From Acridotheres tristis (taxonomy: Eukaryota > Chordata > Aves > Passeriformes > Sturnidae): a stretch of DNA of 64,000 bases. The DNA lies in assembly GCA_037013685.1 (NCBI GenBank), contig CM072886.1, positions 67,222,433-67,286,432 of the forward strand. Direction: 5' to 3'. Of this stretch, positions 13,401 through 28,400 are shown piece after piece. The stretch's first letter is position 1. Each line of letters begins with the position of its first letter. The notes under the pieces are model-generated. The model did no database searches. It saw nothing but the letters and a program-made list of their open reading frames with translations, and was not told the origin of the DNA. The position numbers and the translations under genes are program-made.

Positions 13401-16400
13401 AAACTTACTGAAGAAAGACTTGACTCTTCATGAATGCTTCCAAACAAATCTGGAGATGAAACATCAACTGAAAGACTAGGAATATTGTTTAAAAAGTAAG
13501 TATATACAAAAGTATATAGTGCTTTTGATACATGAAAAGAAATTTACAATGGTGGATTCAAATCAAGAGGAATTAATGCAATCCTGTTTCACACCCTCCT
13601 TACACCAGAAAACAAAGCAGCCCATGTTGTTCAGTTTTTCCAAGATGCCCACAAAGCCTGCAGGAGCAGCTTGGTGGTCCGATTGTAGTATTCTAGCTAC
13701 AGACTTTTCCTTTCCTTCTAAAGCATTTTTCTTTTCTATAATTTCTCTGTTTTGCCACAGATTCTGTTTTTACCTATCCAGTCAATGGTCATCTGAATAG
13801 GAAGAAAAAGACATTTCATTAAAACCAGAGTTAATTTGTCCTTTCCAATGCGTATTGCTATATTTGCCAAGTCTCTGGCTTTTCACAAATGTTTGTAACT
13901 CTTGGAAGTTCAGGTTACTCTGACTTGTTTTGGTCTCTAAAATAAGTGGCTTGTAAGCATTTATTGAACAAACAACTTTCATTTAACAGAAATACAAATC
14001 AGCAAAAAAAATAGAAAGGAAGAAAAGAAAGGCAGGCGTTGTTTCGCCATGACTGGACGTTACTTAGTGACAAGTACAACTGATTCCATGTAAAGTCATG
14101 TCAAAACCAACATATCTGCTACAATAGCACACAACTTGTGTCACTGAATAAAATGGTGTAAGTAAAGTAATACTAATTAACTTGTATGATCTTTATTACA
14201 TGATGCCACACAACGTTTTGGCATAAAAAGTACCTGTTCTTATTTCAAGGCATCACTACTTAGAGGCAAAAGTATTCACAAGAAATATGAAATACAGAAG
14301 GGATAAAACTGCACCCCCACTGAAATTTAAGGCTTGCACACACAATTGCAGAATACTACACATAAATCTTATTTCTTTTTACTTACTGTGATGTATCTAT
14401 GTCACCATCAGGTTTGGTGCTCAGTTGTTCCAAACAATCTATAAAGCCCTAGGAAATAATAAAGCAAGACCTAAATTTTCTTCCAGAACTAAAAAAAGTT
14501 CTCAAATTCACTTACATTACACTCAATAAAAGCAATCATCACCACCTTGTTCTGTCTTAAATCTTACATTAATACAGTAACATTTAGTTAGAACTTTTGA
14601 AGGCATATTTTTGATTTTGCATGCATCATAGTTTACTTGCAGGAAAACATAGTAATTTTTAATCCTGACAAGTAATTTTCATGATGAATGTCTAAAATTA
14701 TGCAGTGATAATCTGCTGATTAGCATGGCTAACAGTTTTCATGTGCTCAATCTCAACAGTGGATCTCAACAAAAAATTGCAGAAGCCTCATTATAATCCT
14801 TTTGTTGCTTTGGCTCATGATTTCTTATTCGAGGAGACTACTAAAATACTTCAAAACCCTAAAGAATGCTATTACCTAATTTCAAATCAATTTAAAAAAA
14901 ACAGATTTTGTTACAAAGAACACTTTTCTGCTATGAAAATTAAAAGCCAGATCCTCAGCTGATGAAAATCAGCATTTTTCTTCTCACTGCAGTATATACA
15001 TGTTAGATGGCATCAGGTCAGGAAGTATAAATTGTCAATAAAATCTCGAACAAATCTTACATTCAGTAAAATACTTGAATATGTCACTTACTCTCTGAGC
15101 ATTTGCCATCACCGGATTGAGCTAATAGGTTCTATCTACTTTTAAAGTCAAGCATTGCTCAGAATCCCAGAGTGTACCAGAGGAATAACACAGTCATCAA
15201 CTTAAGCTACCTTTTGGGAGGTGAGTAAGGTGCAACTCACACATTTTTGATTGTCACTTGAGTTGACAGTTGTGTACTTCAAAGTGCTCAAGTTACCTGC
15301 ATGATCCCAATGCTTAGCTGACACACATCCTCCTGTGTTTTCTGCTGCTGAAAAACCTGAGGATGTAAGCATATTATTTCAGCAGAATAACTTCACATGA
15401 CCTTATTCTCAAGGAAGGCCTGAGTAACTTATCCCTACAGAGATGACACAATTAAAGGAATGGCTGCTGGGACACTGTTTTCTTATTGATCAATTTCAAT
15501 TTATCTTCTCCATCCTAAAAATGGGAGAGACAATACATGTCCCAGTAAACAGTTTGATAAGCATGAGGAGGTAACATAGGAAAAGGAAGAAAGTCCTAGT
15601 ACATGTGCCATGTGTCATTGTTGGCTAATGGAATTGCAGCAAAAGCTCCCAGGATATTTCAAGGTCTTTGTGTCCTAAAAAGGAGGATTCATCATGCAGG
15701 TAAATTCACTGCAGATTCTTTTGAATAGTGCTCATTAAGAAAACAGAGAAGCTAGTCAGAAAGATCAACGTAAATGAGAAGAGAGAAACAATATCTATAT
15801 ACAGGGCCCCAAGGGAGCTTGGAAAAGTGTTCCCTTAGAACACTGAAACTTGAAAGAAAATGTCAATGTTTCAATCAAACAGGGCCTAAAGGTACTGAGT
15901 AGATGGGGACAAAAAATTGAATTTAAGTTCTTCAAGTCATTTGGATCCAACACCACGTGAAGAGTAACTCCTAGGAATGTCTCTCATTTTTTAATTTTAG
16001 ATGTAATGTATACTGCTATCTGAAAATTACATGAGTACCACTCTTTTTTCCAGAACAACAGCTTTAAGGATTTAAATACCTGTTCCATCCGCCCCATAAA
16101 CACAAATTACCCTTAACAGACGAAGCACAAACAGAAGTCTAAAAGCCAGCACAAGTGAAAAGGTGTACATGGGAAAAAATAAAGAGGAAAGTTATATCCT
16201 TGGATCACTCTCTGAAAGTTTTTTCATGTAAATTACTACTGGGTTTCAGAAGAAGAACAAAAATGAAAACATAAATCAAAACTTACACTGGCTTCTCCAG
16301 GTTTGCAGTCCAACACAGTTTTAAGAGATTGTAAGGAATGAATAATGCACTGTTCAAACTGGGATGGCTGAAAGTCAAACGAGTTGTTAGCTATAGATAA

Positions 16401-19400
16401 GCATGTTAAATATACACTACACAAATACATAAAAACTTACAAGGTAAGCTCTTTATTTCAAATTATCCCAAACAAGGGGTGGGATGGGGAAAAAAAAAAA
16501 AAAAATCACACTTTATGTATTACCAGAGGATTCTTTCATAGTGATGCCCTTTTGGATGCAAATTATCTACAGAATTATTACCATAGATCAATGTACATTT
16601 TTTTATCTGAATGTAAGACTTTTATACCAAGCAGCCTCATATAAAAGGCTTATGAAAGATTTTTAGAGCTTTCTGAAGTAGCATTACAGATGCCTGTTGA
16701 CACACTCCCTCCTCCACTCTTTGATCCAAGATGGATATCGCCTGGGATGTCCAATATTTCTGCAGTGTATTTCAGCAAAAGGTTTCTAAGAAAATCAGTA
16801 TGAAGCTTGTTTCAAATGGAACAAAAAATGGTTTGAGGGCCTGTCGTCACCTTCAAGTTTCCAAACCTGAAATATGAGTGTCTGGATAACATGTATCAAT
16901 TTCATCCCGAAAGTGCAAACAAGTTCACAGCAGAGTCATTAGTCACTTTTTCTTTGTCTCTCTTCCCTAATAAGCCACACTTCATTTTTTTAATGCCCCT
17001 ATCTGTTGGTATTGGTCAGGATCCTGTTGTGCAGAGCAACATGAAGCAGTCGCTACTCCAGAAAAGAGAGACATGATCTTACTGGACTTGGGTCAAAGAA
17101 GTGGACACAAAAGTATATAAGCCCTGTAAACTTGCTTTTCATTCAGTAGATAGCTCATGGCATTGCACTAACTTTAGGCTTAGGAACAACTTATTTCTGT
17201 AAATGGTGGACGTGGATTGGGAAACGGATGCTCACGTGGCAAAATGAAAATTACGAAAAAAGTCACTAAGACAATCTGTATTTAGTATTTCTGGATCCCT
17301 TAAAAGAAGAAGGCCAGCAGTAAAGTGCTGCTCTTAGGTTTCTGCTTCCACACTATAAAACATCACATCTCAGGAGATGAAAGTTGTTTAGATATGTGAT
17401 TCTTTGGCTGTTATGAAGCTGAGAAAACCTGGTTCTGTATGTCATTGTATCTTTTACCTGGAATATAAATGCTAAAGGGGTCTTCAGCCTTTCCTATAAA
17501 CTTAAAAAACAGCTTCTACCTCAAGCCTAAAATGTCCCAAAAGAGACTTCCTAGCCCGTTTTTATACTGGTTAACCTTTGCTCTAATATTACCCCGATGA
17601 ACTCTACTTTAGTAGGTAAATAATCTCACTATGACAAAACACAGTTGGCATGTTTCAACCATGGCCTCCAAAGGTATCTAGTGAAGTACTGTATATAAGG
17701 AATGAATGGGTGATTTCGAAGCACAAAAATGACTTAAGCAGTTTTTTAATAAAGATGGGTTAGGCTACACCACAAGCATAAAGAAACAACACTCCTGTGG
17801 AAGAACCTTCCCCTGCCTTCATTCAGCTGATTGACATAGTGACAAACAGCAAAGTTAAGGGACTTGCCCATAGCAGCAGCAACTGAAATCAAGACCAGAA
17901 GCTGTAAATCTGGTTATAGTACTACAATTGACAACAACACTCCTTCCCTACAGTATGCATATTGTGACTGCTTAATGTCCTCCTACTCAACTTCAAACAC
18001 ATATTTATAGAAGCAAGTAAGAAGAACTAAAAAAGTCTGAGGAGCATTCCCTTAGATAACATACACAAAGCAACTCTCCCTCCCACAGGCCTTTTCTGCT
18101 TTCGCAGAGTGTATTTAAGTCACACCTACAACGTGCTTGCTGTGTTTTAGGCATTACTCATTACTGTTTATTTCCAGAAAGCATCTCACTAATTTATCTG
18201 AATTTGGTTTCAAGTCATTGGTTGTTTGCATGTAGGCAATATCCTAAATTAGTTGCTTTTCAGTTCAATTTCTCATTATAACATATACGTGACCTCTTTA
18301 TTTAGCTATAGACCAATTCCATGGTAGTGTGCCTACTAAGTTATGAAGCATTTTGATGTGAACTGAACTTGTGACCTCAAGTATGACTTTTTACTCCAGT
18401 AAACTATTCAAAGAGGCAACTATTCAAACAATTAAAAAAAACTAGCTTCCCATATTTTCATATTTTAATAAAACTACAGACACTAGTATGCACACACAGT
18501 GTCCAAAGTGATCTAAATTTTGGAGAATATAGAAATCACTTTCATTACACATGCAAAAGAAAGAAAAAATCCAGCAAAGAAAGTGCCTACAAAACACCAA
18601 GTATACCTACCAATGATGTCAAACCTTCATTGTCAACAACCCAGTCCTCCTTTTCAGCTAATCTCTTTATATCTGTAGGACAGAGTAAGAGGGGAAACAT
18701 AGGATGAGTGGGTGGGGAGAGAAGGTATAAATTTTAATTATTAAAAACTCCTTGAACTTGAAAAGAAACCACAGACACTGGAAATGCAATGACTAGGCAT
18801 ACAAGCAAATAGCACTACAAGCTTCAAAGCCTTCAGCACTCTCAAATGACTAAGAATGGAACCCACATGGTGTGCTGCTGCCACCACACAGAAAAGCACA
18901 TCTGTGATACATGGCAGGACTTGCATGAAGCAAATAGTTTACTGGAAAGCTTAGAATTAAAGGAATATTGTGAAGGCTTTGAATTTGTTTTTAGTTTGTA
19001 TATTTTTAGTCACAATATCAAATACTTCAACTAAGAACCCAAGTCTCATATAGTCTATAATTAAAAATGGAAGAGCAACTGCCTGGCATTTTGGCAAAGA
19101 CAGAAAGGACAGCATATAGTTCATATTCAGAACGATGAAAGAGGCACACAGTCCTCACTTAGGATCAAGAATCCATGGTGCTAGATTTTCTTCAAAAGTA
19201 CATGAACGCATATGCAAAAAGCACTCTCTTCCACTATCCAGAAGGTGTTAACTTATACAGGCTTACTATATAACTTTTTATTGGGATGTGAATCCAAAAC
19301 TTATGGACTATAAAAACAATTCCTCTACGGACGGTGTGCATTGTGCATCATCACTGTGTTTTGGGCTTAAATGAAGTGTAAACAGAACAAATTTACTCAT

Positions 19401-22400
19401 CAGAATTGCCTGCACATCATGAAACTCCCTTTTAAAGGAATAAAAATTTCAGGGAGTTACCATCTCTTCTAGAAGTCAAAGAAAAGAGGATAACTAATGC
19501 ATGCTGAAAGGTATCTTCAAGATCTTAGTGCTTTCTGTAGCTAAACTAAGAAGCTTAGTTATAGAGTCATACTCTGCAACTCTCATGGAAGTATAGGCTC
19601 AGTGAGGATAAAAGGCATTAAGGGATTGTGCAGAAGAATTACCCTGTTCACTTTTCTACTTAATTCAATTGATACTCTTTTAAGGGTTTAGATTGCAATG
19701 GTCAGCCTTTATATATTTTTGGGGCTGCTGACTTCAGCATTCTGTTCTTGGCTAATACAAATATAAAACCCACCAAATTTCTTTCTCATATTTCACTACT
19801 CATCAAATTCCAGTCAAATACATGCATGTAAACTCCCTGTCTAGTCTGGCATTCACATAATTTCTCTTTCATGACCTTTATGACCAGTGACCACATATGG
19901 GAGGGAAAGAACACAGACTGTCTCTCAGGGCCAGCATGTATATATGGTGTTTATCATAAGACTACAAAAAACCCCCTGTGTGTGGGCAGGTTTATCGTAT
20001 TTGAAAAGCTAAGTGCTCTAATGAATATTTTAACTATATCTGAACGTCTTTACCAACTTACAACATCCAGCAAGAGATGAGACTGAAGTTTATATCAGCA
20101 CTTTAGTAATATTTTGGAGATATTAGAGGTGAAATTCAAGTCCAGGAGGAGCCTTTTTGACATATATATTGCAGATATAGCTACTTCTGAGATACATTTA
20201 CATAGCTCCATGAGAATATCCATTACCTGTTAATAATAAGAGTTTTTTCAAAGACCCAATTAACCTGGTCGTGTGTAGAAAAAAATCCCCACTATGTTAA
20301 ATACATTCCAGAAGTACAATTTTCTTTAGGAGGCAAAGAACAACAAAAAGGGGCTTACAGATAAGGCATGCAATGCAAATGTATGGAATGAGAGTTGTGA
20401 TACAAGCAGGCATCTTTCCTCCTCTCTGATTCTATAGCCAACACACCGAACTGCTTCACTGATAGGGGATGGAAGCAGCGGCCAAGGAAGGCTACTGTTA
20501 TGGCTAGACAAAAGAGAGCTACGTTCTCCAGCCAATAACACACACCAGCACCTCCAGGGATCTGCTTTCTTTTGATTCAAGAAAGAAAAGTATGAATCGC
20601 TTGTATTAAAAACTGAGGTGCAGACTACCACAAGAGTTTTTCCTACACAGAATGTGTAGTCAGCAATCAGAACGTGCGGAGCAGAAACTCTGCATCCAAA
20701 CAAAACACTGGGCTATTGTCGTGATGCGACAAGTAGGTAAAACCAGTAACACAACAGATTTTTTCATCGTTGGTCACATATTAGAGCTGTCTGGACTGTG
20801 CTAGAGAAGCTAGGCGGGTAGCTGAGAGATTGGATAAGCTGAGGACTGTCAAGAAAATGGTTGAGAGCTAAATACTTCCTTCGAAAGAGGAGGACATCAG
20901 AGGAAATACAGTTCCTAGACAGAGGAATAAATCAGACCAATAAGACCATCCTCATGTCACAATTAAAAGAAAAAAATCTCTTACACCATCAAGAAAAAAC
21001 AACTGATCTCAATTGTGCTAAGGGTTGAAAAGCAAAAAAGACTCTCATACTTTATGTGAAATCTGAAATAGTGAAAATATTTCACAGAGTTTTAAGGAGA
21101 CAAGACAATGTATGAACTTATTCACCAGCTTGCTTGATATTAATGCAGAAGAATAATGTTAATTGTGAAATGGGATTTAATAAAACAAGATCAAGAGTGC
21201 AGTCCAAATCAATATTGTAACAAATAGACCATAATTAATGATTTGTTGTCAAAAGTTTAAAAACTTGCTTGATATAGTCACCTATGCTTGGCATACTTAA
21301 GCCTAGAGTAAAACTCTTAGCCTACATAAAATCATATGTTAAAAATTACAAGTGATTAAATTGCAATGTTAAAAAGCCCTAATTTTTTAACATTGAGGGT
21401 AAGTAGTCTTCTGGGAAAAAAAATCCATGGCCCTACTAAGAGAATTAGTAGATTAATCTGCCCCGATTTTAGGAGATATTTATTTCTAGGAGATCTACTT
21501 CATTGAAATTTAAGTTTCAGAGCTGAATACAAGACAGCAAGAAGAATGGCCTCTAATGGCATAGAGTCACATTAGATACTGAGAATGTGTTACTGGCCTT
21601 CACAATCCAGACATTTATGGCAAAAATTGTGTACACAGCAGGAAACCCTGGGGATTAAAATGTTAGTAAAAAGCCCTGGAAACCACACAACTAAAATACT
21701 TTATAAAGGCCTGTGGATTGTTTTTTTGGGCTTTTTTTTTTTTTGGTCCTTGGGGATGGGACACTGCTTATTTAATTCTTCATGTTATAGAAAACTTCAA
21801 GAAAGAAAATAAATTGTATTTCCAACATGGAAAAGCTGCATTGTGAAATAAATCACTTGCGTTGTAGAACTGTCTCAATCCAAAAGAAACAAGTTCTAAC
21901 CTACTCTATTTATGGAACTGAGGGAAGAAAATACTCATAACTTATTTCTGGCAGAAAAATGAGGTATTTCAGTAACTCTTGTGAGAGACCACAGAACCAG
22001 GTGAGTCCACTGCCACTACAACATCTGTAATAAACATAGTTACCTTTCAGAACATGGTTTGGTTTAATTAGGGGCACAAAGAATGACAGTGAGCAAGGGG
22101 ACCTGCAGCCTTCTATTACCTTCAGCTGTGTGTTGTAAGGTCACGATAATGCAACGCACACGAAGGTCCAGAATAAGATCCTGGATGATCTGAAGCATGT
22201 CATTGGGTATCTCGAGTGCAGTAAGAGACTCAGAACTTAACCTGGAAAACAAATAAAGTTAGATGGAAGTGTAAATCCGAAGGCTTTTTTAAGCAGATAA
22301 AACCACTTTGAGTTTTTCAGACATTTTCTGCATATATAAATGCAACAGCTTCATTCTCAGTGTATCTTTGAAAACCAATTATCCCATTCTGAGAATATTA

Positions 22401-25400
22401 ATTATTTAAACAAGAAGATTGTAAATGCAGATTTATTTTTCTCCGAGATTACAATAATGTCATCACAGCAACATGCCACCTTTTTCTACTGTCTTCCTGC
22501 ACTTTCCTGCTTGATCTCCTGTCCTATGATCCAAGAAAAATCCTTTTGGAGTAGAAGCAACTTTTTTTTGTTTGTTTGTTTGTTTTTAGATGAATACCTA
22601 GGTCAAATACAAGATCCTCAACTGGGTTTCTGAGATATTTTTTACTTGCATTAAAACAGTAAAAGCAATTAAGCTGCCAGAAATAGCAATGTGGCTATGC
22701 ACCAGTTTGCTAAGAATATACATATTCAAGGAGCCAAAATACAGCCACTGCACCATGTGCAGAGTAAATTAATTCACTGTTTTGCTTCCAACTCTGATCA
22801 GGCACAAATCTCTGATACTATACATGAAGATGGAGATATTAATTTTGGGTTTTTTCCTTTAGAAATTGAAACACAGCAGTTATTAGCAAGAATTAGCATT
22901 TCAGCTTTCAATTAAAAAGCTGCAGTCATGCTCAGACTTAGTCAGGGGCACAGAGGGATGTTCACTGCTTTTAACCAACTCCTGGATATGTAAGCAAGGA
23001 CATTTCAAAGGCAGTCACTGCCATCTGCCCTACTGCTATTACAGAGGAAAGCACAGGTAATAGAAAGTGCAAGGTGGAGGAATAGGAAGCCACAAAGCAA
23101 ACAAGTGGAACATTTCCAATCATCCACCTGTAGGCACCAGCTCCATACCGCTGGTATTGGGCACAAACCACCAAACCGCCACCATTAACCAGGACGCTCT
23201 CCATCCAGCACAACTACCAAATCAGTAGATGAGAAAAATCTGTACTATCACAGCCAGCCAGAAAAGAGCATGTAAATAACCGACTGTGAGAAATTTAAGT
23301 TACTTTAGACTGCACAGAAGCCCTATATTTTAGAGTTGTTTCCACTGAGCGTACAGCTGTCACATCTCTAACATCATCCTTTTTGTCTCATAATACACCC
23401 TAACAAATACATACCTTTCATAACTTTACAGTAAGAAAAGAAGTCTTGTCAGCACTGGCTTACTTGATTGCATAGTTTAATTTATTCTCTGGAACCTATT
23501 AATACTGGGCAATGACGGGATGGGATGACAAGAGGAAGACAGTGCTACACCTGTTTGATACACACAAATATGTATGTGTGGTATCAGCTGTGTGAGACTT
23601 ACAAACGAGTAGAAAAATTAGGATCACACAGATGTAAAAACAACTCCTTGTTATCTAATAGTGTGAGTTTTATCTTAACTCTTCAATACAAGCAGAAAAC
23701 AGTAAATCACTTGTGAGATGACAGAAAAGAGTAAAATTCTATCATGTGCTTTGCAAAGACTTTTAGTTACGCACTGTGAAGATAAGGCTTAAGCTATTAC
23801 ATAACTTTGTAACAAATAAAGGTCTTAGGCAATGTGTAGACTCCTCCTGGAAACAGCCCACCTTCATCATTAGTGAGTCACAAGAATTCTGTCAGACTGT
23901 CAAAGTGTGGGGGCTTGAAAATTAACATACTTGCAGCACTTGCATAAATGTCTGACCTGGTCATCACTGATCACTACTCTATGATCACATGTTCCATTTC
24001 TCTTCTCCAGATGCCCCTTTTCTTCTCTACTTTTGATCACTTTGCAGTAAAGTCTAGCCCACTTTGCTCAAGTGCCATCACTAAGAAAATAAGGTGGGGA
24101 AAGGAGTAGGAGGGAGAGAGGATTTCCCCAGCTCTCAGTTCAGTTGTTCATAACAAGGGTAGTGCCCGGAAAGCAAAAGGAGATTCTCTGAAAGAGTCTT
24201 CATGTAGTCAGTAGCCTCAGCCTGGATCTTATCTCACATGGCAGGAGCACAGCTAACCTTTAGAGAACCGTTGCTTACATCTCCATGCCAGTATTACAAA
24301 CGTGCAAGTGCTATAGTCCACAATTTTATAATTTGAGTGAAGCTCATGGCTTGCTTCTCATAAAAGGGCAACACTGGTGCCCGTTTATATCTTTGCATCA
24401 AGTCAATTCCTTCTTAAATGGAAAGCATTCCATAAAATTCAACCAGAATAACAAACTTCATGTGGAAATATTTTTCTACGTGGTTACAGTACAGAAAATT
24501 TAAGTCACAACAGAGTGAAAGTGTTAAACAGACTTGACAACAGGTATGTATCACCCCATTAGCACTAAGAGCATCTATACATGATGATAGCCCTTTCTTT
24601 TCTTCATCTGTGCTTTGTGTTACCTGCTTTGAAAACTCGAGATAAAAAGTACAGTATCATACCCAGGTATTTCTCAAAAGGAGAAGTTCCTTTTCAAAAG
24701 ATAATGACAATTCTTCTAGGCCCACAGACAAATGCAAGCAAATTCTGTGTATTAGTGAGTAATTTTGCAATTAATGAAATGTACATTATAATCTTATAAA
24801 AAATGTAAGTAGAATGACATAAGTAGGAGTTATCACCTTCCATTAAACAACTGTAATGGTAAATTATGATCTAAGAATAACTACAGTGAAAACTATGATA
24901 TTTTCACCCATTTTCGCAAAGATGAGAAGACATGTAGCAAATGCAACAAATACTTGCTTTCTACCCTAAAGAATCAAATTGTGTTTCATTCACTGAGTGT
25001 CTATGCTCTATGCTGTGCCAGACAAATATTTTGTTCAAATTATTTCATAAGGCGCTATGGGAAAAAATGAATATATTATCATGTAATAAGACTATACCAT
25101 GAGACATTGTTAATTACACTTCCACATAGAACCTTAAATCTGACATAAGCAATTTTTTTTGCAATCCTATTTTTGAAAATGTTAACATTCTCAAAATTCA
25201 AGGTATTTAATGTAATAAACAAAACATTTTGTCCTAAAGCACACATATTCCATGAATAGAATGATTTTATGAGTCCAGGTATCCATTTACCTTACAGTCT
25301 GGATAACATGTGTTAGCCACTGGCCAGAAAGTTCAGATTTCATCTCCCAGCCGCCATACTGTCTTAATTCTCCTTCTCTGAGGCTGAATGGAAGCAAGGC

Positions 25401-28400
25401 TCCACGTATAAGTTTTACCAGAGAGTGCATCACTTCCTGAATCATTTTCTGCATCAGAAGGGGAATAAAAATCAAGGAAAAATCTCTACTAAAATGCTTA
25501 AGCAGCCATGTACTTGCTATATATAACAGGTAGAAATGTTAGATTTACAGGCAGCTCCATATGGTGGAAAGGAGAGGAGAAGAAGGTATGAGGAGACACA
25601 AATTATTTAAGAAATCTTATTTTTCAAGGTGACACTAAAGTATATTGTCATGAAGGACAAATGAAAGAAATAAAGGTTCTCCCCACCACATATCCCCCAA
25701 CTACTTACCTTGAAATCATTTTGTCTTTGCCTAGCATTTTTCTTCGATCTTTCCATTTGGCCAGATTTTTCAGCAGTCTTGTGAAAATGAGAAAATTGAA
25801 AAGGGTAAGTATCTTATAATCACTGTTAAAATAATTCTGAAAAAAGGGGGTTTCAAAGTGAAGAAGTGAAAACTGATGAGTTTATGATGTAATTATAAAA
25901 ACGAACTCAGGGCATTTCACTAAGCAAAGACTATATATATATGTATCTCAATAAACTCAACTTACTGTAGGTAAGTACCCTGATGCTTAATTCTGAGGAA
26001 AAATGTGTGCTTAAGACCATGTCAGAGACAAGCATAAGACTAGCTCAAGCAGTACAAACTTCCTCAGGTTAAAGTTTTCTCACTGCAGTGTTAGTGAGAT
26101 CTAAAACATATATAATCCATTTGTGCATCAAGTTTACATGAAGAAACTGTATTTTTTTAGCATGGAAGCTGACCTGAGAAAGACATCAATGTGAAGTGGG
26201 AGTCAATTTTTGGAATGAAGGCAATTTGGAAATGATGTGAAGGGGAGGGTTGCAGGGTATTTGTTTGGTTTAGCAACAGTATTTTGTTACAATGCTCTTT
26301 AAATAATTTGACTAATTGTAAAAGAGACTGCAAAATAAGCAGCATCTTTATTGCCACTTCTTTGAGAACAGAGGAACATGAGTACACTTTGCATGAGACA
26401 GTTACAGTTGAAGAAAAACATGATTTGACTAATAGTCTTCCTGTTTGTAGTTCTACCCTTCTGTGGAGAGTACTGAGAACTCAACAGAGTAAATGATATT
26501 GAAAAAGTTATTTCAAATCCTAGGTGAAGTGCAGATGTCGAATTTTATACTCAGAAAATTTCCTATCTTATGTTTGTACAGCAACATCTACTGGACAAGA
26601 AGTGCAATAACATGACAGAGGTGTCCTCAAAGACAATCCGTTTGCTTTCAAATAATTAATTTGAAATGCTGTGTTTTTCAAAATCCTTCTTCAGTTAAGC
26701 ATTTAAGATTTTTAAGACAAAATAAATAATCTGAAGCGAGCAAAAATTAGAGAACAATCAAACTCCCTAACAGTTTTGGAAAATACATAGCCATAAAACT
26801 CTTGTATGTTAAAATTCTGAATTATACCATTTCAGACAAGGAGAACAACCTTCAAACTATTGCTGCATCTAACTCCCACTTCGCTCTTCTAAGCATTAAA
26901 AAGAAAGTAAGTTATATTCCTTGAAACTTCAGATAGCAACTTTAAAGTCACACTGGTTAACAGCTGGATTAAACAGAGCAATTCACAGATCTTTGATATT
27001 TTTTTTTTCAGTGGTTTTGCTGAAGACCAATCTTAAACCTTTCCTGCACAGACAGACCAAAACTATCTTGTGGTAAGATCAACGGTTACTACTTACATTT
27101 GTGACTTCACCTAGAGTGATTCAAAGAACTCCACTTTTCAAACTGTTGAAATACCACATACATCTTAACTGACAATATTTTAAGGCATTCAGCTAACCTT
27201 TCAGAACTAAAAAGAACTCCCTCCCTGCCAAAACCCTACAAACTGAACAACATAAAATACATCTTGAAATGCATATGTGGAGATTTTCTTTCTACATTTT
27301 AAAAATGTCTTGAAGACTTAAATAAGCTAACTGAAATAATCCGGTATACCATTTTTATAGGATGTTTCTTAAAAAAATGTAGCAATCGCCTTGCTTCCTG
27401 AATGATGATAAATAGCAAATAATGCAATGGTAAAAGTATTTTCTTCGTGAACAATTAAAATCTGTACTGTTTCTGACAGCAAAACATCAACTTTCAGTCT
27501 TGAATGCACTGTGATGACAGATAATCTTAGGTGCTCTAGAAATCTTCCATCTTATGTCACCCCCTCCTCCCACTCATCCTCAACTGACTGTGGCATGCAG
27601 AACACACAGGAGGAAGGGATTCCTTCCTATTTCCCCAAGAACTCGGGGGGCTTCTGTAAGGGCCAAAGGAGCAGAAGAAATCAAATGTATGGGGATTAAT
27701 TTCTCTGAAGTTCAGAATTAGGCCCAAACATAGAAGAGCATATGTACCTTACAGACTAACAACAAAACTACCTCTTTTGTTTTTTAATTTTAACACTGAA
27801 ACAATGTTTTGTTCAAGCGGGAGAGAAGATCACTACATTTTCCACTTGCAGTCATTTTCATGAGCAGGATTTCCTAGCCTTGTTTACAGTTCAAATCTTC
27901 ATTTCTCTAAAAATTGCTTTCTATTTCATTGTACACGGAAAAAAAAAAGAACACAGTCACTTAAGAGGTAAATTTGTAAAGTTTAATTTTCTACAGTACT
28001 AGTGTCAAAAAGAAAGGTTATCATTTCCCTTATGAAATAAATTATTTTTGTGAAAGTCAACAGTACTAAGGTTTATTCTCGATTTTACTTCCTTCACTGA
28101 ACATTTTGTGTAAATGTCATATCTTTCTTTTGATTTTTATAATGTAAAATGAGGATCACATATAGCATTTTTTCTTCTATTATGAAGCTATAATGCTCTG
28201 TACATTGCGTTTAACATGCAAAGGGCTATATTACCTACTAGTATCATCATATGAAAACAGTATATTGCTTTATAAATAGTAGCAATAAATCGAGAAATTA
28301 ATTCTTTGGTTAGAGAAATGGAAAATAAGAACATTAGCTTCCAAATGTTCTTTTTCAAAGGCTTTTGTCTTTTCTACTAAAGCTGCAAAGAATAGTAGAT

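Noticed and set aside
13461..13475. Alternative acceptor AG 8 bases inside exon P (after TCTTTC)
   Set aside because: Using it would shift the frame and lose the conserved histidine-leucine-serine-valine junction. The upstream CCTAG keeps frame exactly.
13519..13800. 93-codon plus-strand frame in intron O-P
   Set aside because: Low-complexity composition, no similarity recognised and no gene context. Consistent with chance in AT-rich DNA.
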